Source of the DNA: Guptibacillus hwajinpoensis
GTDB lineage: Bacteria; Bacillota; Bacilli; Bacillales; Guptibacillaceae
DNA: 64,000 nt
Assembly: GCF_020171785.1 (NCBI RefSeq)
Contig: NZ_JAIVAE010000008.1
Coordinates: 124,001-188,000 of the forward strand
Direction of reading: 5' to 3'
Shown: positions 33,212-41,783 of the stretch, one piece after another
Position numbering within the stretch: the stretch's first letter is position 1
Layout of the letters: each line of letters opens with the position of its first letter
The notes under the pieces: generated by a model
Seen by the model: the letters and a program-made list of their open reading frames with translations, nothing else
Database searches by the model: none
Told to the model about the DNA's origin: nothing
Program-made: the position numbers and the translations under genes

Positions 33212-34273
33212 ATGAAATCAATAGCAGTGATTGCCGCATTCATTTTTATAGGGATTCTCACAGCTATCTTTTCAGGTTATAACCTTCCTGTTAGTACATC
33301 ACCGATTGTTCATGATGACGAACAAGATGGAATTAGTGACCGGGTAATTATTCGCTTTAGCCATGTTGCTGCGGAAAATACCCCGAAAGGCATGGCAGCT
33401 CGTTACTTCGCAGAGGCTGTTGAAACCAAAACAAATCATGACGTGCATGTTGAAATATACTCAAACGGCGAAATCTATCAGGATCAAAACGAATGGGAAG
33501 CTTTAACGAATGGGAAAGTTGAAATGATTGCACCTGCTACTGCGAAGCTATCAACTCGTTTCCCTAATTGGCAAGTGCTTGACCTTCCATATGCTTTTCC
33601 AACTTACCAGGCCGTGCAGGAAGCATATGACGGTAAAATCGGAAAAGAATTAATGAAGGATCTTACCCAATCGAACGCAAAGGGGCTCGGTTTCTGGTAT
33701 AACGGCTTCAAACAGTTTACAAATGATACACACCCTATTCTTCAACCAGAAGACATGGAACAGCTTCACTTCCGAACAATGCCCGGTCCAACAATTAAAG
33801 CCCAATTCGATGCTTTGAATACAAGTACGAGTCAACTATCGTTTAACAAAACTTATCGGAATCTTGAAGTGGACTTTATTGACGGGCAGGAGAATACCGT
33901 TTCAAACATTTATTCAAAAAAGTTTTATCAAGAACAAAAATACATGACCATTAGTAACCATGCTTATCTTGGTTACGCTGTCCTCGTTAATGAGGAGTTT
34001 TGGAATAAGCTTTCTAAAACACACCAAAAGGCAATAACAGAAGCAAATAAAGAAACAACGGATTGGGTTAGAAGGCATTCAATTGAGATTAACGATAGCC
34101 ATATCCGACAACTTAAAAGAACAACTGATATACAAATTGATACATTAACAAATAATCAATATCAGAAATGGGAAAAGGCCTTTTCACCCGTTTATTTTCA
34201 AGTTGAAAAATCGATTTCATCATCACTTATGAAAGAAGTCCACCGTATACAGGAATACTATTCATCACCATAA
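33212..34273 (+). CDS. DctP-family TRAP solute-binding protein, DctB-like co-sensor
   Basis: 353 residues with an uncleaved or signal-anchor N-terminus (residues 4-22 hydrophobic) and a DctP domain: IIRFSHVAAENTPKGMAARY, LDLPYAFPTYQAV and LHFRTMPGPTIKAQFDAL, the last with the ligand-carboxylate Arg. No DctQ/DctM permease of the matching DctP class is nearby. In B. subtilis, DctB is such a permease-less binding protein required by the DctS sensor, and is encoded next to dctS-dctR as here. The same role is inferred. Confidence 0.85.
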   Translation: MKSIAVIAAFIFIGILTAIFSGYNLPVSTSPIVHDDEQDGISDRVIIRFSHVAAENTPKGMAARYFAEAVETKTNHDVHVEIYSNGEIYQDQNEWEALTNGKVEMIAPATAKLSTRFPNWQVLDLPYAFPTYQAVQEAYDGKIGKELMKDLTQSNAKGLGFWYNGFKQFTNDTHPILQPEDMEQLHFRTMPGPTIKAQFDALNTSTSQLSFNKTYRNLEVDFIDGQENTVSNIYSKKFYQEQKYMTISNHAYLGYAVLVNEEFWNKLSKTHQKAITEANKETTDWVRRHSIEINDSHIRQLKRTTDIQIDTLTNNQYQKWEKAFSPVYFQVEKSISSSLMKEVHRIQEYYSSP

Positions 34274-34289
34274 TCAGGAGGTCTTACTT

Positions 34290-34610
34290 ATGAACACTCT
34301 TTTCGTCGCCGGCCACTCAAAACTCCCAACTGGCATGGCTGCTAACAACATTTCAGACACCTTAACCCTCACTCTTGAAGTTGATAAAAAGTATGGCGTG
34401 ATTGTCGACGCATCTTGCACACTCGCAACGGAACATAGCAAGCAATTCGTCAAACAGTTGCTGAAGGGATTCAGTTTAAAAGATGGTATTACAGACCCTC
34501 TTCATCAGTTAAAAGAGGGCTATCTCGGAAAAGCCGGCAATGCTCTTGCTGCTGCTCTTAAGGATGCTCACAAGCAATACGAGCTGCATCCCGAACCTCT
34601 TAACACATAA
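34290..34610 (+). CDS. DUF3870 protein
   Basis: 106 residues reading NTLFVAGHSKLPTGMAA, then VDASCTLATEHSKQFVKQLL and KAGNALAAALKDAHKQYE. It matches the DUF3870 family, small soluble proteins that often accompany organic-acid transport and catabolic genes. The start follows AGGAGG, 16 nt after the dctB-like gene, so it is in the same operon. Function not established; a role with the TRAP ligand is suggested by position only. Confidence 0.78.
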   Translation: MNTLFVAGHSKLPTGMAANNISDTLTLTLEVDKKYGVIVDASCTLATEHSKQFVKQLLKGFSLKDGITDPLHQLKEGYLGKAGNALAAALKDAHKQYELHPEPLNT

Positions 34611-34613
34611 AAA

Positions 34614-34653
34614 GAGTAGAGGACAAATGAGAATTTGTCCTCTACTTCTCTTT
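34614..34653. terminator. Bidirectional terminator
   Basis: A 14-bp perfect stem, AGTAGAGGACAAAT with its complement, separates the DUF3870 gene from the convergent secreted-protein gene. Confidence 0.8.
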
Positions 34654-35227
34654 AAAAAACAATACCAGTATCTTCAGCAATTTCATCGTTTATGATCCCT
34701 ATCCCTTTTATCTTATCCTCTTGTACAATCGGTTGGACAGATGAGTTGGAAGGATAGTTTGCTCCATCAAATTTTAGCTGGTGATAGCCAGGCTCGATTC
34801 CTCCACCTGTTACATACATGGCGATATCCTTCCACCCGTTTGTTGTTTCATTTTGAATGATGACTGGGGTTCTGACTAAAGAAAATCGAGACTTCACCTT
34901 ATAATCCCCGTTCTTTTCTTCTAACAAAAGTCCACTGCATCCTCCTGTTCCACATACCATTGGACCGACTAAATAGACAAATGTTTCACGTATCTGATCA
35001 TTGTTTAAGTCTAATTTATTGTAGTAATAACGAATGGAGTCTGTCCCCTTCGTAAGACCGAACTCTTTAGCAAACGTTTCTTCAAGAGCAGCGTCTTTTT
35101 TGGTTTCTGATTTGAGATAGGTAACCTCATTTAAATTCCTTTCTTGCTCTGCTTGAACCGGATATGCGTTATTCATAAGTAGAAGCAACGCAAAAACAAG
35201 ACCCACGCAACATTTTTTTCTAATCAT
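34652..35227 (-). CDS. Secreted protein with CGTGGC motif
   Basis: 191 residues with a signal peptide (KKCCVGLVFALLLLMNNA, cleavage probably after VQA). The mature part contains NKLDLNNDQIRETFVYLVG, then MVCGTGGCSGLLLEEKNGDY and TGGGIEPGYHQLKFDG. The paired Cys in VCGTGGCSG could form a disulfide; the pattern is seen in small uncharacterised exported proteins. No enzyme motif is evident. The gene is monocistronic. Confidence 0.72.
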   Translation of the reverse strand: MIRKKCCVGLVFALLLLMNNAYPVQAEQERNLNEVTYLKSETKKDAALEETFAKEFGLTKGTDSIRYYYNKLDLNNDQIRETFVYLVGPMVCGTGGCSGLLLEEKNGDYKVKSRFSLVRTPVIIQNETTNGWKDIAMYVTGGGIEPGYHQLKFDGANYPSNSSVQPIVQEDKIKGIGIINDEIAEDTGIVF

Positions 35228-35361
35228 TTTTTTTACCCGCCTTCGTATTTCACTTAGCCTATAGTTTACCCAGTATAAAAAATCTCATCATGAAAATGAA
35301 CTTTCACCCACTTTTATTTGTATAAATATGTGAAAATATAGAAATGAAAGGTGTGAAATAC

Positions 35362-35727
35362 ATGGCAATCGGTTGGATCATGGGGTTAGTGATGGCAGGA
35401 GTTCTCGGAACCATTTTTGCCGTCTTAATCGCAACGCTTCAAAAACATGTTCACAAAACAAATGGAAGAATTGATTTTCAGAAGACAACTCTCTATTTTT
35501 ATTGGTCGCGGTGGGATTATGTCATGATTGTTTCCTCAGCGTATTCTTTCTTATGTATTACAGGTTTATTTGTTTTTCTAATTAAGGGAGAAAACATTGA
35601 AAATCCATTTGTGCAGTTCTTTCTGCATCAGACCTTTGTTTTTCCACTTCTCACATTTCTCTGGTTTATTTTCCGACTCGCTTACACTTACAAAGGGATA
35701 AAAGAGCGCTGGCCAAATGAATTTTAA
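35362..35727 (+). CDS. Small membrane protein, possibly DUF3949
   Basis: 121 residues from ATG 35362 (AGGTG upstream). There are three hydrophobic helices, and the C-terminus YKGIKERWPNEF recalls the DUF3949 family, which I assign only tentatively. It overlaps the sigma-factor gene by 11 nt, so the three genes to 36482 are translated as one unit and may share a function. Confidence 0.65.
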   Translation: MAIGWIMGLVMAGVLGTIFAVLIATLQKHVHKTNGRIDFQKTTLYFYWSRWDYVMIVSSAYSFLCITGLFVFLIKGENIENPFVQFFLHQTFVFPLLTFLWFIFRLAYTYKGIKERWPNEF

Positions 35728-36253
35728 CGAACGCGAATCGATTCCTTTCGAGAAATCATTGGCTATGACGTTCGAAACCATTTACCTTACACACAAAGAT
35801 TCACTCTACCGTTTCTTATTTCGCTATACTCGTGATGAGCAGCTTAGTATCGATCTTGTTCAGGATACATTCGTTAAATTTCACAAGTATCAGGATCGCT
35901 ATGATGTTACACGAGCTTCTCTAAAAACGTACCTTTTCAAAATCGGTTATCAACTGATGATTAACAAATTAAAACGAAGAGCAAAATGGCAAACGCTTCT
36001 CCCTTTTCTGATCAAAAAAGAAGAATTTTCTTTTAACGATTGTGTGGAGAAGATGACGATTCAGTGGGCGATTAAACAGCTACCTGAAAAGCAGCGAGCG
36101 GTTATCCTCTTAACCTATTATCACGACATGACTCAAGAAGACACCGCAAACATCTTAGATATTCCCGTTGGAACGGTTAAGTCAAGATTATCGATAGCCA
36201 TTAAACGTTTAAGAGATTTATTGGAGGGACATTATGATGAAATCACACAATAA
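35717..36253 (+). CDS. ECF-type RNA polymerase sigma factor
   Basis: 178 residues. Region 2 is RFLFRYTRDEQLSIDLVQDT with FVKFHKYQDRY (residues 32-65), region 4 is LPEKQRAVILLTYYHDMTQE and IPVGTVKSRLSIAIKRLRDL (about 120-170). The start overlaps the upstream gene and no strong ribosome site precedes it; ATG 35765 is an alternative. It overlaps the next gene by 20 nt. That gene's small membrane product is a candidate anti-sigma factor. Confidence 0.85.
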   Translation: MNFNERESIPFEKSLAMTFETIYLTHKDSLYRFLFRYTRDEQLSIDLVQDTFVKFHKYQDRYDVTRASLKTYLFKIGYQLMINKLKRRAKWQTLLPFLIKKEEFSFNDCVEKMTIQWAIKQLPEKQRAVILLTYYHDMTQEDTANILDIPVGTVKSRLSIAIKRLRDLLEGHYDEITQ

Positions 36254-36482
36254 CCATTCGCTACCGAAAGAACTCCGTGAACAACTTGAGCAGTACACCG
36301 TTGACGTTCCCCCCCTTTCCTTCAAGAAGAAGATATCAGACCGAGTAGCGGATTTTATGAGTGCACCCGTTCAAAATCCACTTGATCACCATGCTAGTAC
36401 ATCTGGTTTGTTACTGAAAATCCAATTAACTCCGATTGTTCTTACGATTGGAATATCGGCAGGATTACTATTATTCATGTAA
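36234..36482 (+). CDS. Candidate membrane anti-sigma partner
   Basis: 82 residues. A soluble N-terminal segment (LPKELREQLEQYTVDVPPL) resembles the start of some anti-sigma proteins, and one membrane helix closes the protein (LTPIVLTIGISAGLLLFM). GGAGGG lies 5 nt before ATG 36234 and 8 nt before ATG 36237. The role is inferred from size, topology and overlap with the sigma gene; there is no zinc-binding HxxxCxxC motif. Confidence 0.6.
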   Translation: MMKSHNNHSLPKELREQLEQYTVDVPPLSFKKKISDRVADFMSAPVQNPLDHHASTSGLLLKIQLTPIVLTIGISAGLLLFM

Positions 36483-36493
36483 ATTCTATCAAT

Positions 36494-36519
36494 AAAGGAC
36501 CTCATTCAGGGTCCTTTTA
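36494..36519. terminator. Terminator after the sigma operon
   Basis: AAAGGACC and GGTCCTTT form a stem with a T-rich tail, between convergent genes. Confidence 0.7.
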
Positions 36520-36521
36520 AG

Positions 36522-37301
36522 TTACGAATGCTTGTAACCTCTACGCCCTAGCAAAAAAGTCATGACAGCGGGTACTCTATGAGAAAATGACTCATAGTGA
36601 TGCTTTCCATCCTTAACCACTTTAAATTCAACACTACTCCCTCTTTCCTCTAACAATCCAAAAATCCGTTCATTCGATTTCAGAAACGCTCGATCGATCC
36701 GCTCTTCTCCTGATTCCTTATCTCCGCAATCCAAATAAAGACCGTCAAATGCAACTTGTTCGGATTCTAAGATATACTGCTCTAACTTTTCCTGATTACG
36801 AAAAAAAGCGGAAGAGATCCCCGCTCCTCTTCTAAAAACAGTTGGATAGCAACATAGCGCATAGACTGTAAGCAAACCGCCAAGTGAAATACCAGCCATA
36901 TAATTCGATCCCACCTGTATGCGATACGTAGCATTCATCGACGGTACTACATCCCTCACGATAAAATCCAGATAATCCCTACCCTTCGCTTCTTTAGAAT
37001 CACTTTTCCCCGTAAGTTCATCACTCATCTTTCCCGGCGCCCATAAGCGATATTCCTCCATCCGATTAGCGCCCGAATCAATCGCAATAACGATAACCTG
37101 ATCATGATTCTGCTCGAGATAGTCCTTTAAACGCAACGACCTTCCCCCTACTGCATCCTTATCTTCAAACACATTTTGTCCATCGTGCATATAGAGAGCT
37201 GGGTAATCTTGATTCGTTTGTTCATATGTATCTGGTAAATAAATTCTAACCGTTCTTTCTTCATTAAACACTGGAATCCAATATTGTTTCGTTACTAACA
37301 T
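36522..37301 (-). CDS. Esterase-D/Fes-type alpha/beta hydrolase
   Basis: 259 residues of PF00756 putative-esterase type. The nucleophile elbow is MAGISLGGLL near residue 138, the acid is in LDCGDKESG near 190 and the His in KDGKHHYESFSHR near 235. The N-terminal YPALYMHDGQNVF is a family hallmark. It has no signal peptide. Such proteins hydrolyse siderophore or acyl esters; the substrate is not evident. The start follows GGAGGGGG. Confidence 0.82.
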   Translation of the reverse strand: MLVTKQYWIPVFNEERTVRIYLPDTYEQTNQDYPALYMHDGQNVFEDKDAVGGRSLRLKDYLEQNHDQVIVIAIDSGANRMEEYRLWAPGKMSDELTGKSDSKEAKGRDYLDFIVRDVVPSMNATYRIQVGSNYMAGISLGGLLTVYALCCYPTVFRRGAGISSAFFRNQEKLEQYILESEQVAFDGLYLDCGDKESGEERIDRAFLKSNERIFGLLEERGSSVEFKVVKDGKHHYESFSHRVPAVMTFLLGRRGYKHS

Positions 37302-37365
37302 GCTCTACCCCCTCCACATCTAGAACTATTCTTCTCGTAGCAGCCTCCTTTTCCCTCTTCCATAA

Positions 37366-37394
37366 AATAAACCACCGAGTTTCCTCGATGGCTT
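37366..37394 (-). terminator. Probable terminator of the glaH-lhgO operon
   Basis: CCACCGAG pairs with CTCGATGG with one mismatch, followed leftwards by a T-rich stretch. Confidence 0.55.
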
Positions 37395-37399
37395 TTTGT

Positions 37400-38611
37400 T
37401 CACGATAATCGAATCATCTTTCGCGTAGGCGAAGGCACTTTCCCTGCAATGATTTTTCCAATCTCTAAAGATGCTGTCGCAGCAGGAGAAGGTGCGTTGC
37501 AAACATGAATGGATCTTTTGCCAGGAATAATAAAGAAATCATCAACAAGTTGACCATTCTTAAGGAGAGCCTGAGCTCTCACTCCTGAGTGAGTTGGAAC
37601 CACATCTTCCTCTTGAATTTCTGGTACAAGTCGCTGAAGACTTTTCACAAAGGACTTTCTGTGAAACGAGCGTCCCATTTCTTTTAGTCCTTCTTTCATG
37701 TTACTTCCCGCCATTTTCCAAAACCCCTCAAATGCCAGTACATCGAGGGCATCTTTTGGATTAAATGACAGCTTATGATAGCCCTCACGTTTCAAGCTAA
37801 GTACCGCATTTGGTCCAGCATGAATCGAGCCATCCATCATACGAGTGAGATGAACACCAAGAAACGGAAAATCTGGATTTGGTACAGGATAAATTAAGTT
37901 TTTAACCAGATGACTTTTCTCTTTCTTCAATTCAAAATACTCGCCTCGAAATGGAACGATCTTTAAATCGGTATAAATATCCGCGAGCCTAGCGATACGG
38001 TCACTTTGAAGTCCAGCACAATTAATTATATACTTTGCTTTAAACGTTCCTTTAGACGTATCAACCACCGCTTCATCAAGACTTTCCTCAATATTTGTTA
38101 CTCTAGTTCCATGAAATAAGTCAACTTCTTGATTCGATAGAATTTCCGCTAATTTCTCAGTCACTTTCTTATAATTCACGATGCCAGTAGACGGCACCCG
38201 AATTCCACCTACCCCATTTACATGAGGTTCGACCTCTTTAAGCTCCTCCTTTGTGAGCTTTTGTACATCTAGACCATTTTCCAATCCACGTTCATACAAG
38301 TGATTTAGATTACCTTTTTCCGTTTCATCAACAGCTACGATAACCTTTCCACACACATCATGTGCAATATTATTCTCCTGACAAAAGCGAACGATCGACT
38401 CACTGCCCCGCTTCGCTAATGTGGCTTTCAAGCTACCAGGCTTATAATATATTCCTGAATGAATCACACCACTATTTCTGCCAGTTTGATGACTAGCCCA
38501 TTCCTTTTCTTTTTCAACGATGGCAAGTGTTGCATTTGGGTAACGCTGTCGAATCGAAAGCGCTGTGGATAAACCAACGATTCCGCCCCCAATCACGAGA
38601 TAATCATACAT
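37400..38611 (-). CDS. lhgO: L-2-hydroxyglutarate oxidase
   Basis: 403 residues. The FAD-binding loop YLVIGGGIVGLSTALSIRQ opens the protein. Family blocks are SHQTGRNSGVIHSGIYY (residues 46-62), VNCAGLQSDRIA-like NCAGLQSDRIARLA, and HVCNAPSPAATASLEIGK near the end. It oxidises L-2-hydroxyglutarate to 2-oxoglutarate, passing electrons to the membrane quinone pool. The ATG at 38611 follows GGAGGAGACAGC and overlaps no other gene, although the longer frame touches glaH. It is paired with glaH as in the E. coli csiD-lhgO pathway. Confidence 0.92.
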   Translation of the reverse strand: MYDYLVIGGGIVGLSTALSIRQRYPNATLAIVEKEKEWASHQTGRNSGVIHSGIYYKPGSLKATLAKRGSESIVRFCQENNIAHDVCGKVIVAVDETEKGNLNHLYERGLENGLDVQKLTKEELKEVEPHVNGVGGIRVPSTGIVNYKKVTEKLAEILSNQEVDLFHGTRVTNIEESLDEAVVDTSKGTFKAKYIINCAGLQSDRIARLADIYTDLKIVPFRGEYFELKKEKSHLVKNLIYPVPNPDFPFLGVHLTRMMDGSIHAGPNAVLSLKREGYHKLSFNPKDALDVLAFEGFWKMAGSNMKEGLKEMGRSFHRKSFVKSLQRLVPEIQEEDVVPTHSGVRAQALLKNGQLVDDFFIIPGKRSIHVCNAPSPAATASLEIGKIIAGKVPSPTRKMIRLS

Positions 38612-38631
38612 GCTGTCTCCTCCAATTAAAC

Positions 38632-39564
38632 TCAAGCGAATCGACCACGCTGGCGTAAAAGCTCTCTGTGAAGTCCAGTATTTTCTTCAAAGGCTTCTCT
38701 TCCATGAAGCCAGAATCGATTATTCAACATAATCAATTCTCCTGCTGGAAGCTCAAGTCCTTTTGTAGCAGAAGAATTCTCCATCGAACGTGATAGTTCC
38801 TGTAAATAAGTTGCCTGCGCAATGTTTTCTGGATGAACGAACTGATCGATAAAACAAATACAAGGTTCATTGTTTTGTTCATAGAACGTCGTACGAAACA
38901 CTTCCTTCACCACATTTTTGCTTGGCGGTGCCTTATAGATCAATCGCTGTGATGCCATCGGGTGCTGATAAAACCGCTCAAGCTCTTCCCAATCATCAAG
39001 ATGAAGAAGTCGTGAACGTCCGCCAACCGCATGTTGCTCCTCAAATTTCATCATCAACAACCAGTCCGTCGCTTCATCTACATATGTTCCATCCGTATGG
39101 AGTGTAAAAAGACGATACGCCTGACGAAGGTAGGAATCACTCGTATCCGTATGTTTCACTGAAAAACGGGCGTAGTAATTTCCGGACATCGCATCGAAAT
39201 TAGGAATGCCAACAAGGTGAGAAAATGCAGTTGAAAACTTTACATAGTCCTCTGAATCAGTCGTTTGCTTGTTAACCCCAACGGTAAATCCGCCCGTCTG
39301 TCGATCATGGAGAATGGCTCGAACTGCTTTTTGAAAGTTTTCATCTAAAAGTCGTGAGAGCTTCTCAGTCAGAACAAATCGCATGTAAGGGATATACGCT
39401 AACTGCTGACTACTAATCTCACGAACGTCTTCAAAAAAACGAGTGATCACTTCTTCTTCCAGCTCCACTACATAAAGCCGTTCATGAACTGCACTCGGTT
39501 TAATCTCATACCCTTTGCCTTTTTTCACACTTCTTTCATTCTGCTTGATCCTTGTAAGTTCCAT
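38632..39564 (-). CDS. glaH: Glutarate 2-hydroxylase (CsiD family)
   Basis: About 310 residues. An iron/2-oxoglutarate-dependent dioxygenase that converts glutarate, a lysine-degradation product, to L-2-hydroxyglutarate, the substrate of the next enzyme. The HxD iron ligands are in TLHTDGTYVDEATDWLLMMK (near residue 160) and the distal His in NRFWLHGREAF with the following Arg, LHRELLRQRGRF. The start is ATG 39564 or 39573; AGGAG is 11 or 2 nt away. A structured leader precedes it (39609-39823). Confidence 0.9.
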   Translation of the reverse strand: MELTRIKQNERSVKKGKGYEIKPSAVHERLYVVELEEEVITRFFEDVREISSQQLAYIPYMRFVLTEKLSRLLDENFQKAVRAILHDRQTGGFTVGVNKQTTDSEDYVKFSTAFSHLVGIPNFDAMSGNYYARFSVKHTDTSDSYLRQAYRLFTLHTDGTYVDEATDWLLMMKFEEQHAVGGRSRLLHLDDWEELERFYQHPMASQRLIYKAPPSKNVVKEVFRTTFYEQNNEPCICFIDQFVHPENIAQATYLQELSRSMENSSATKGLELPAGELIMLNNRFWLHGREAFEENTGLHRELLRQRGRFA

Positions 39565-39608
39565 TGCACGCATCTCTCCTTTTATAGTTTTTAGAATGAT
39601 AAGAAAAA

Positions 39609-39823
39609 CAAAAAAGCCAGCACACTTCTCCCGTCTTACGGAAAAAATATACTGGCTTTAAACTGCGGACGAAACTCCGGCAAGAGCTTCAACAGTTTTA
39701 TCAGTTATTGTCATTGTTATCATTCAGACGATGCCCTACTGTCCTGATTTTGAAAGGGAGACCTTTCTAAAGGGAAGTATGAGCTAGTAAGTTAAGATTA
39801 CAATGAATCGAATTTTCTGTCAA
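39609..39823 (-). promoter_or_regulatory. Structured 5' leader of glaH with promoter and terminator
   Basis: TTGACA (39818-39823) and TGTAAT (39797-39802, 15-bp spacing) lie just after the tetR stop. They would start a leader of about 210 nt. It contains a pairing AAACTG/CAGTTT around GCCGGA/TCCGC, then a terminator AAAGCCAG/CTGGCTTT with an inner CCGT/ACGG stem and T-run (39609-39660), 36 nt before glaH. Either an attenuator/riboswitch or an independent small RNA would fit. It does not match the lysine riboswitch core. Confidence 0.5.
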
Positions 39824-39838
39824 CTACCTTTACTCTCT

Positions 39839-40438
39839 TCAGGGCTTCCTCACGTGCATCTTCAATATCCCCGTCGGTCCTTTTTGATTTAACTGAATCA
39901 TTTGCTCAGCCATCTCTTTCGGTGTATAAGGCATCTCATTTTCAAGCCACCAGGAAATCATGCCTGTATAAGCAGATGCGATATAACTTGCGATGACTTC
40001 ACTTGGTAACGGGAGAGGATCGAATCTCCCCTTTGCAATTCGATTGTCATAGAAATCAAAGAAGAAGCTACGCATGTGATCAAGAAAGTTCGGCATTCCT
40101 TTTTTGATTAACATGACGTGAAAGAATTTATCGTATTCTGCAATACTTGAGAAAATATGTTCTGCGATATAACGCTGAAGTTCATCAATTGATAAATTAC
40201 CAGGAGGAATGGTCAGTGCCTCGCCAAACAGCTGCCGAAGCATTTCATCAACCGTTTGAAGTAGTAACTCTTCTTTATCTTGATAATGCAAATAAAAAGT
40301 AGCGCGGTTAACCGTTGCTTCTGTTGTAATATCGGCAATCGTGATTTTCTCATATTCTTTTACTGACATCAGATGGATAAACGAATCTTGCAAGAGCTTT
40401 CGTGTTCGCGTAACGCGTGGGTCTTCCTTTTTTCTCAT
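39839..40438 (-). CDS. TetR/AcrR-family regulator
   Basis: 199 residues from ATG 40438, behind GGAGGAGATTTTT. The HTH is ITIADITTEATVNRATFYLHYQDKEEL (read in parts, about residues 33-59). The C-terminal domain contains YIASAYTGMISWWLENEMPYTPKEMAEQM, typical of a Firmicutes TetR subgroup. It is divergent from an MFS exporter, with palindromic TTGTT/AACAA sequences between, so it probably represses that exporter. It is also codirectional with glaH, but a separate promoter follows it. Confidence 0.85.
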   Translation of the reverse strand: MRKKEDPRVTRTRKLLQDSFIHLMSVKEYEKITIADITTEATVNRATFYLHYQDKEELLLQTVDEMLRQLFGEALTIPPGNLSIDELQRYIAEHIFSSIAEYDKFFHVMLIKKGMPNFLDHMRSFFFDFYDNRIAKGRFDPLPLPSEVIASYIASAYTGMISWWLENEMPYTPKEMAEQMIQLNQKGPTGILKMHVRKP

Positions 40439-40559
40439 AAAAATCTCCTCCAAATTACACTTTTCTCAACAACACTTTATAACTTGTCGTTTAAACCACG
40501 TTCTTCGAAAACTTGATTATTGCTCATTTTCGCGACTCTGTTAAAATATTTTACGACAC

Positions 40560-40586
40560 TTGTTGTATAAATAACAACCGTTGTTC
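40560..40586. promoter_or_regulatory. Candidate TetR operator
   Basis: Two interlocking inverted repeats, TTGTT...AACAA and AACAA-CCG-TTGTT, lie between the divergent tetR and MFS genes, 34-60 nt upstream of the MFS start. Confidence 0.5.
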
Positions 40587-40619
40587 TTTCCGAACGATAT
40601 TTATTGGAGGTTAAATGGA

Positions 40620-41783
40620 ATGAATGAGAAGAAATTCACAAAAGCCCGGTGGATTACAATTGCAGCAACCTTTCTTGCTTTTATGGGTATAGGGATTGTC
40701 GATCCGATCCTTCCAACGATCGCAGAACAAATTGGTGCAAACCACTGGCAAGTAGAAATGCTGTTTACTGCTTACATTTTAACAATGGCCATTATGATGA
40801 TTCCTGCAGGGATTTTTGCAAGTCGCTTTGGCGATAAGCGCATGATGGTATTTGGCTTATGTATTGTGACGGTTTTTGCGCTTCTCTGCGCTCTTTCAAA
40901 TGGAATCGCAAGCCTATCGATTTTTAGAGCAGGTTGGGGATTTGGTAATTCTATGTTCTTCGCGACAGCCATGACGCTATTAATCGCTTTATCTAAAGAC
41001 CCACAAAAAGCCGTTGGCTACTATGAGGCAGCGATTGGACTAGGAATGGCGGGCGGCCCCCTTGTAGGTGGTGTTCTTGGTGGTTATTCATGGAGATTCC
41101 CTTTCTTTGCAACGTCGATCCTAATTCTAGCTGCATTTTGCCTTGTTCTCTTCTTTGTATTTGAACCAAATGGCAAACAAAAACGTAAACCTGTTGGAAT
41201 AAATGAGTTAAAAGGGCTCTTTTCATTCAAACCATTCCTAACGTCCGCTCTTGCAGCGATGCTCTATTACTACGGGTTTTTCGTAGTGCTGGCTTATACG
41301 CCTCTCATTATCGGACTTAATGCGATTCAAATTGGATTTGTCTTCTTTGGGTGGGGATTAATGCTCGCCTACGGTTCAGCCATTCTAAGTCATCAACTTG
41401 AGAAAAAATTTCTACCGAAGAAGATTCTTCCTTATAGCTTATTGATATTTGCTCTCTTACTAGCCTTACTATTTGTGGTCCCAACGACACCGCTTCTGAT
41501 TACTGTAGTGATCGTTTCAGGACTTGCTTCAGGACTCAATAACGCCCTCTTTACAAGCTACGTGATGGAAGTTTCTCCATATGAAAGAAGCATAACGTCA
41601 GGAGGATACAATTTCCTTCGCTGGCTCGGTGCTGCCATTGCCCCCGTTCTTTCTGGTTTGATTGGGCAGGGAGTATCAGCTCACGCACCGTTCCTCGTTG
41701 CAGCTGTCCTTAGTGTTGGGGGGATTGGATTAATGCTAATAAAGCCTAAACCGGCTACGTTAGAAACTGAAATGAGTGCATAA
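40620..41783 (+). CDS. MFS drug-efflux transporter
   Basis: 387 residues and 12 predicted helices. Motif A is GIFASRFGDKRMM near residue 68 and the antiporter motif C region is EAAIGLGMAGGPLVGGVLGG near 140. It belongs to the DHA1 drug:proton antiporters. The ATG at 40620 is 9 nt from GGAGG; the upstream in-frame TTG-rich extension covers the operator and is not used. The divergent TetR gene suggests inducible efflux of an unknown compound. Confidence 0.85.
   Translation: MNEKKFTKARWITIAATFLAFMGIGIVDPILPTIAEQIGANHWQVEMLFTAYILTMAIMMIPAGIFASRFGDKRMMVFGLCIVTVFALLCALSNGIASLSIFRAGWGFGNSMFFATAMTLLIALSKDPQKAVGYYEAAIGLGMAGGPLVGGVLGGYSWRFPFFATSILILAAFCLVLFFVFEPNGKQKRKPVGINELKGLFSFKPFLTSALAAMLYYYGFFVVLAYTPLIIGLNAIQIGFVFFGWGLMLAYGSAILSHQLEKKFLPKKILPYSLLIFALLLALLFVVPTTPLLITVVIVSGLASGLNNALFTSYVMEVSPYERSITSGGYNFLRWLGAAIAPVLSGLIGQGVSAHAPFLVAAVLSVGGIGLMLIKPKPATLETEMSA

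Noticed and set aside
39574-39838. Lysine riboswitch before glaH
   Set aside because: The conserved L-box core segments could not be found, despite the tempting link to lysine breakdown.
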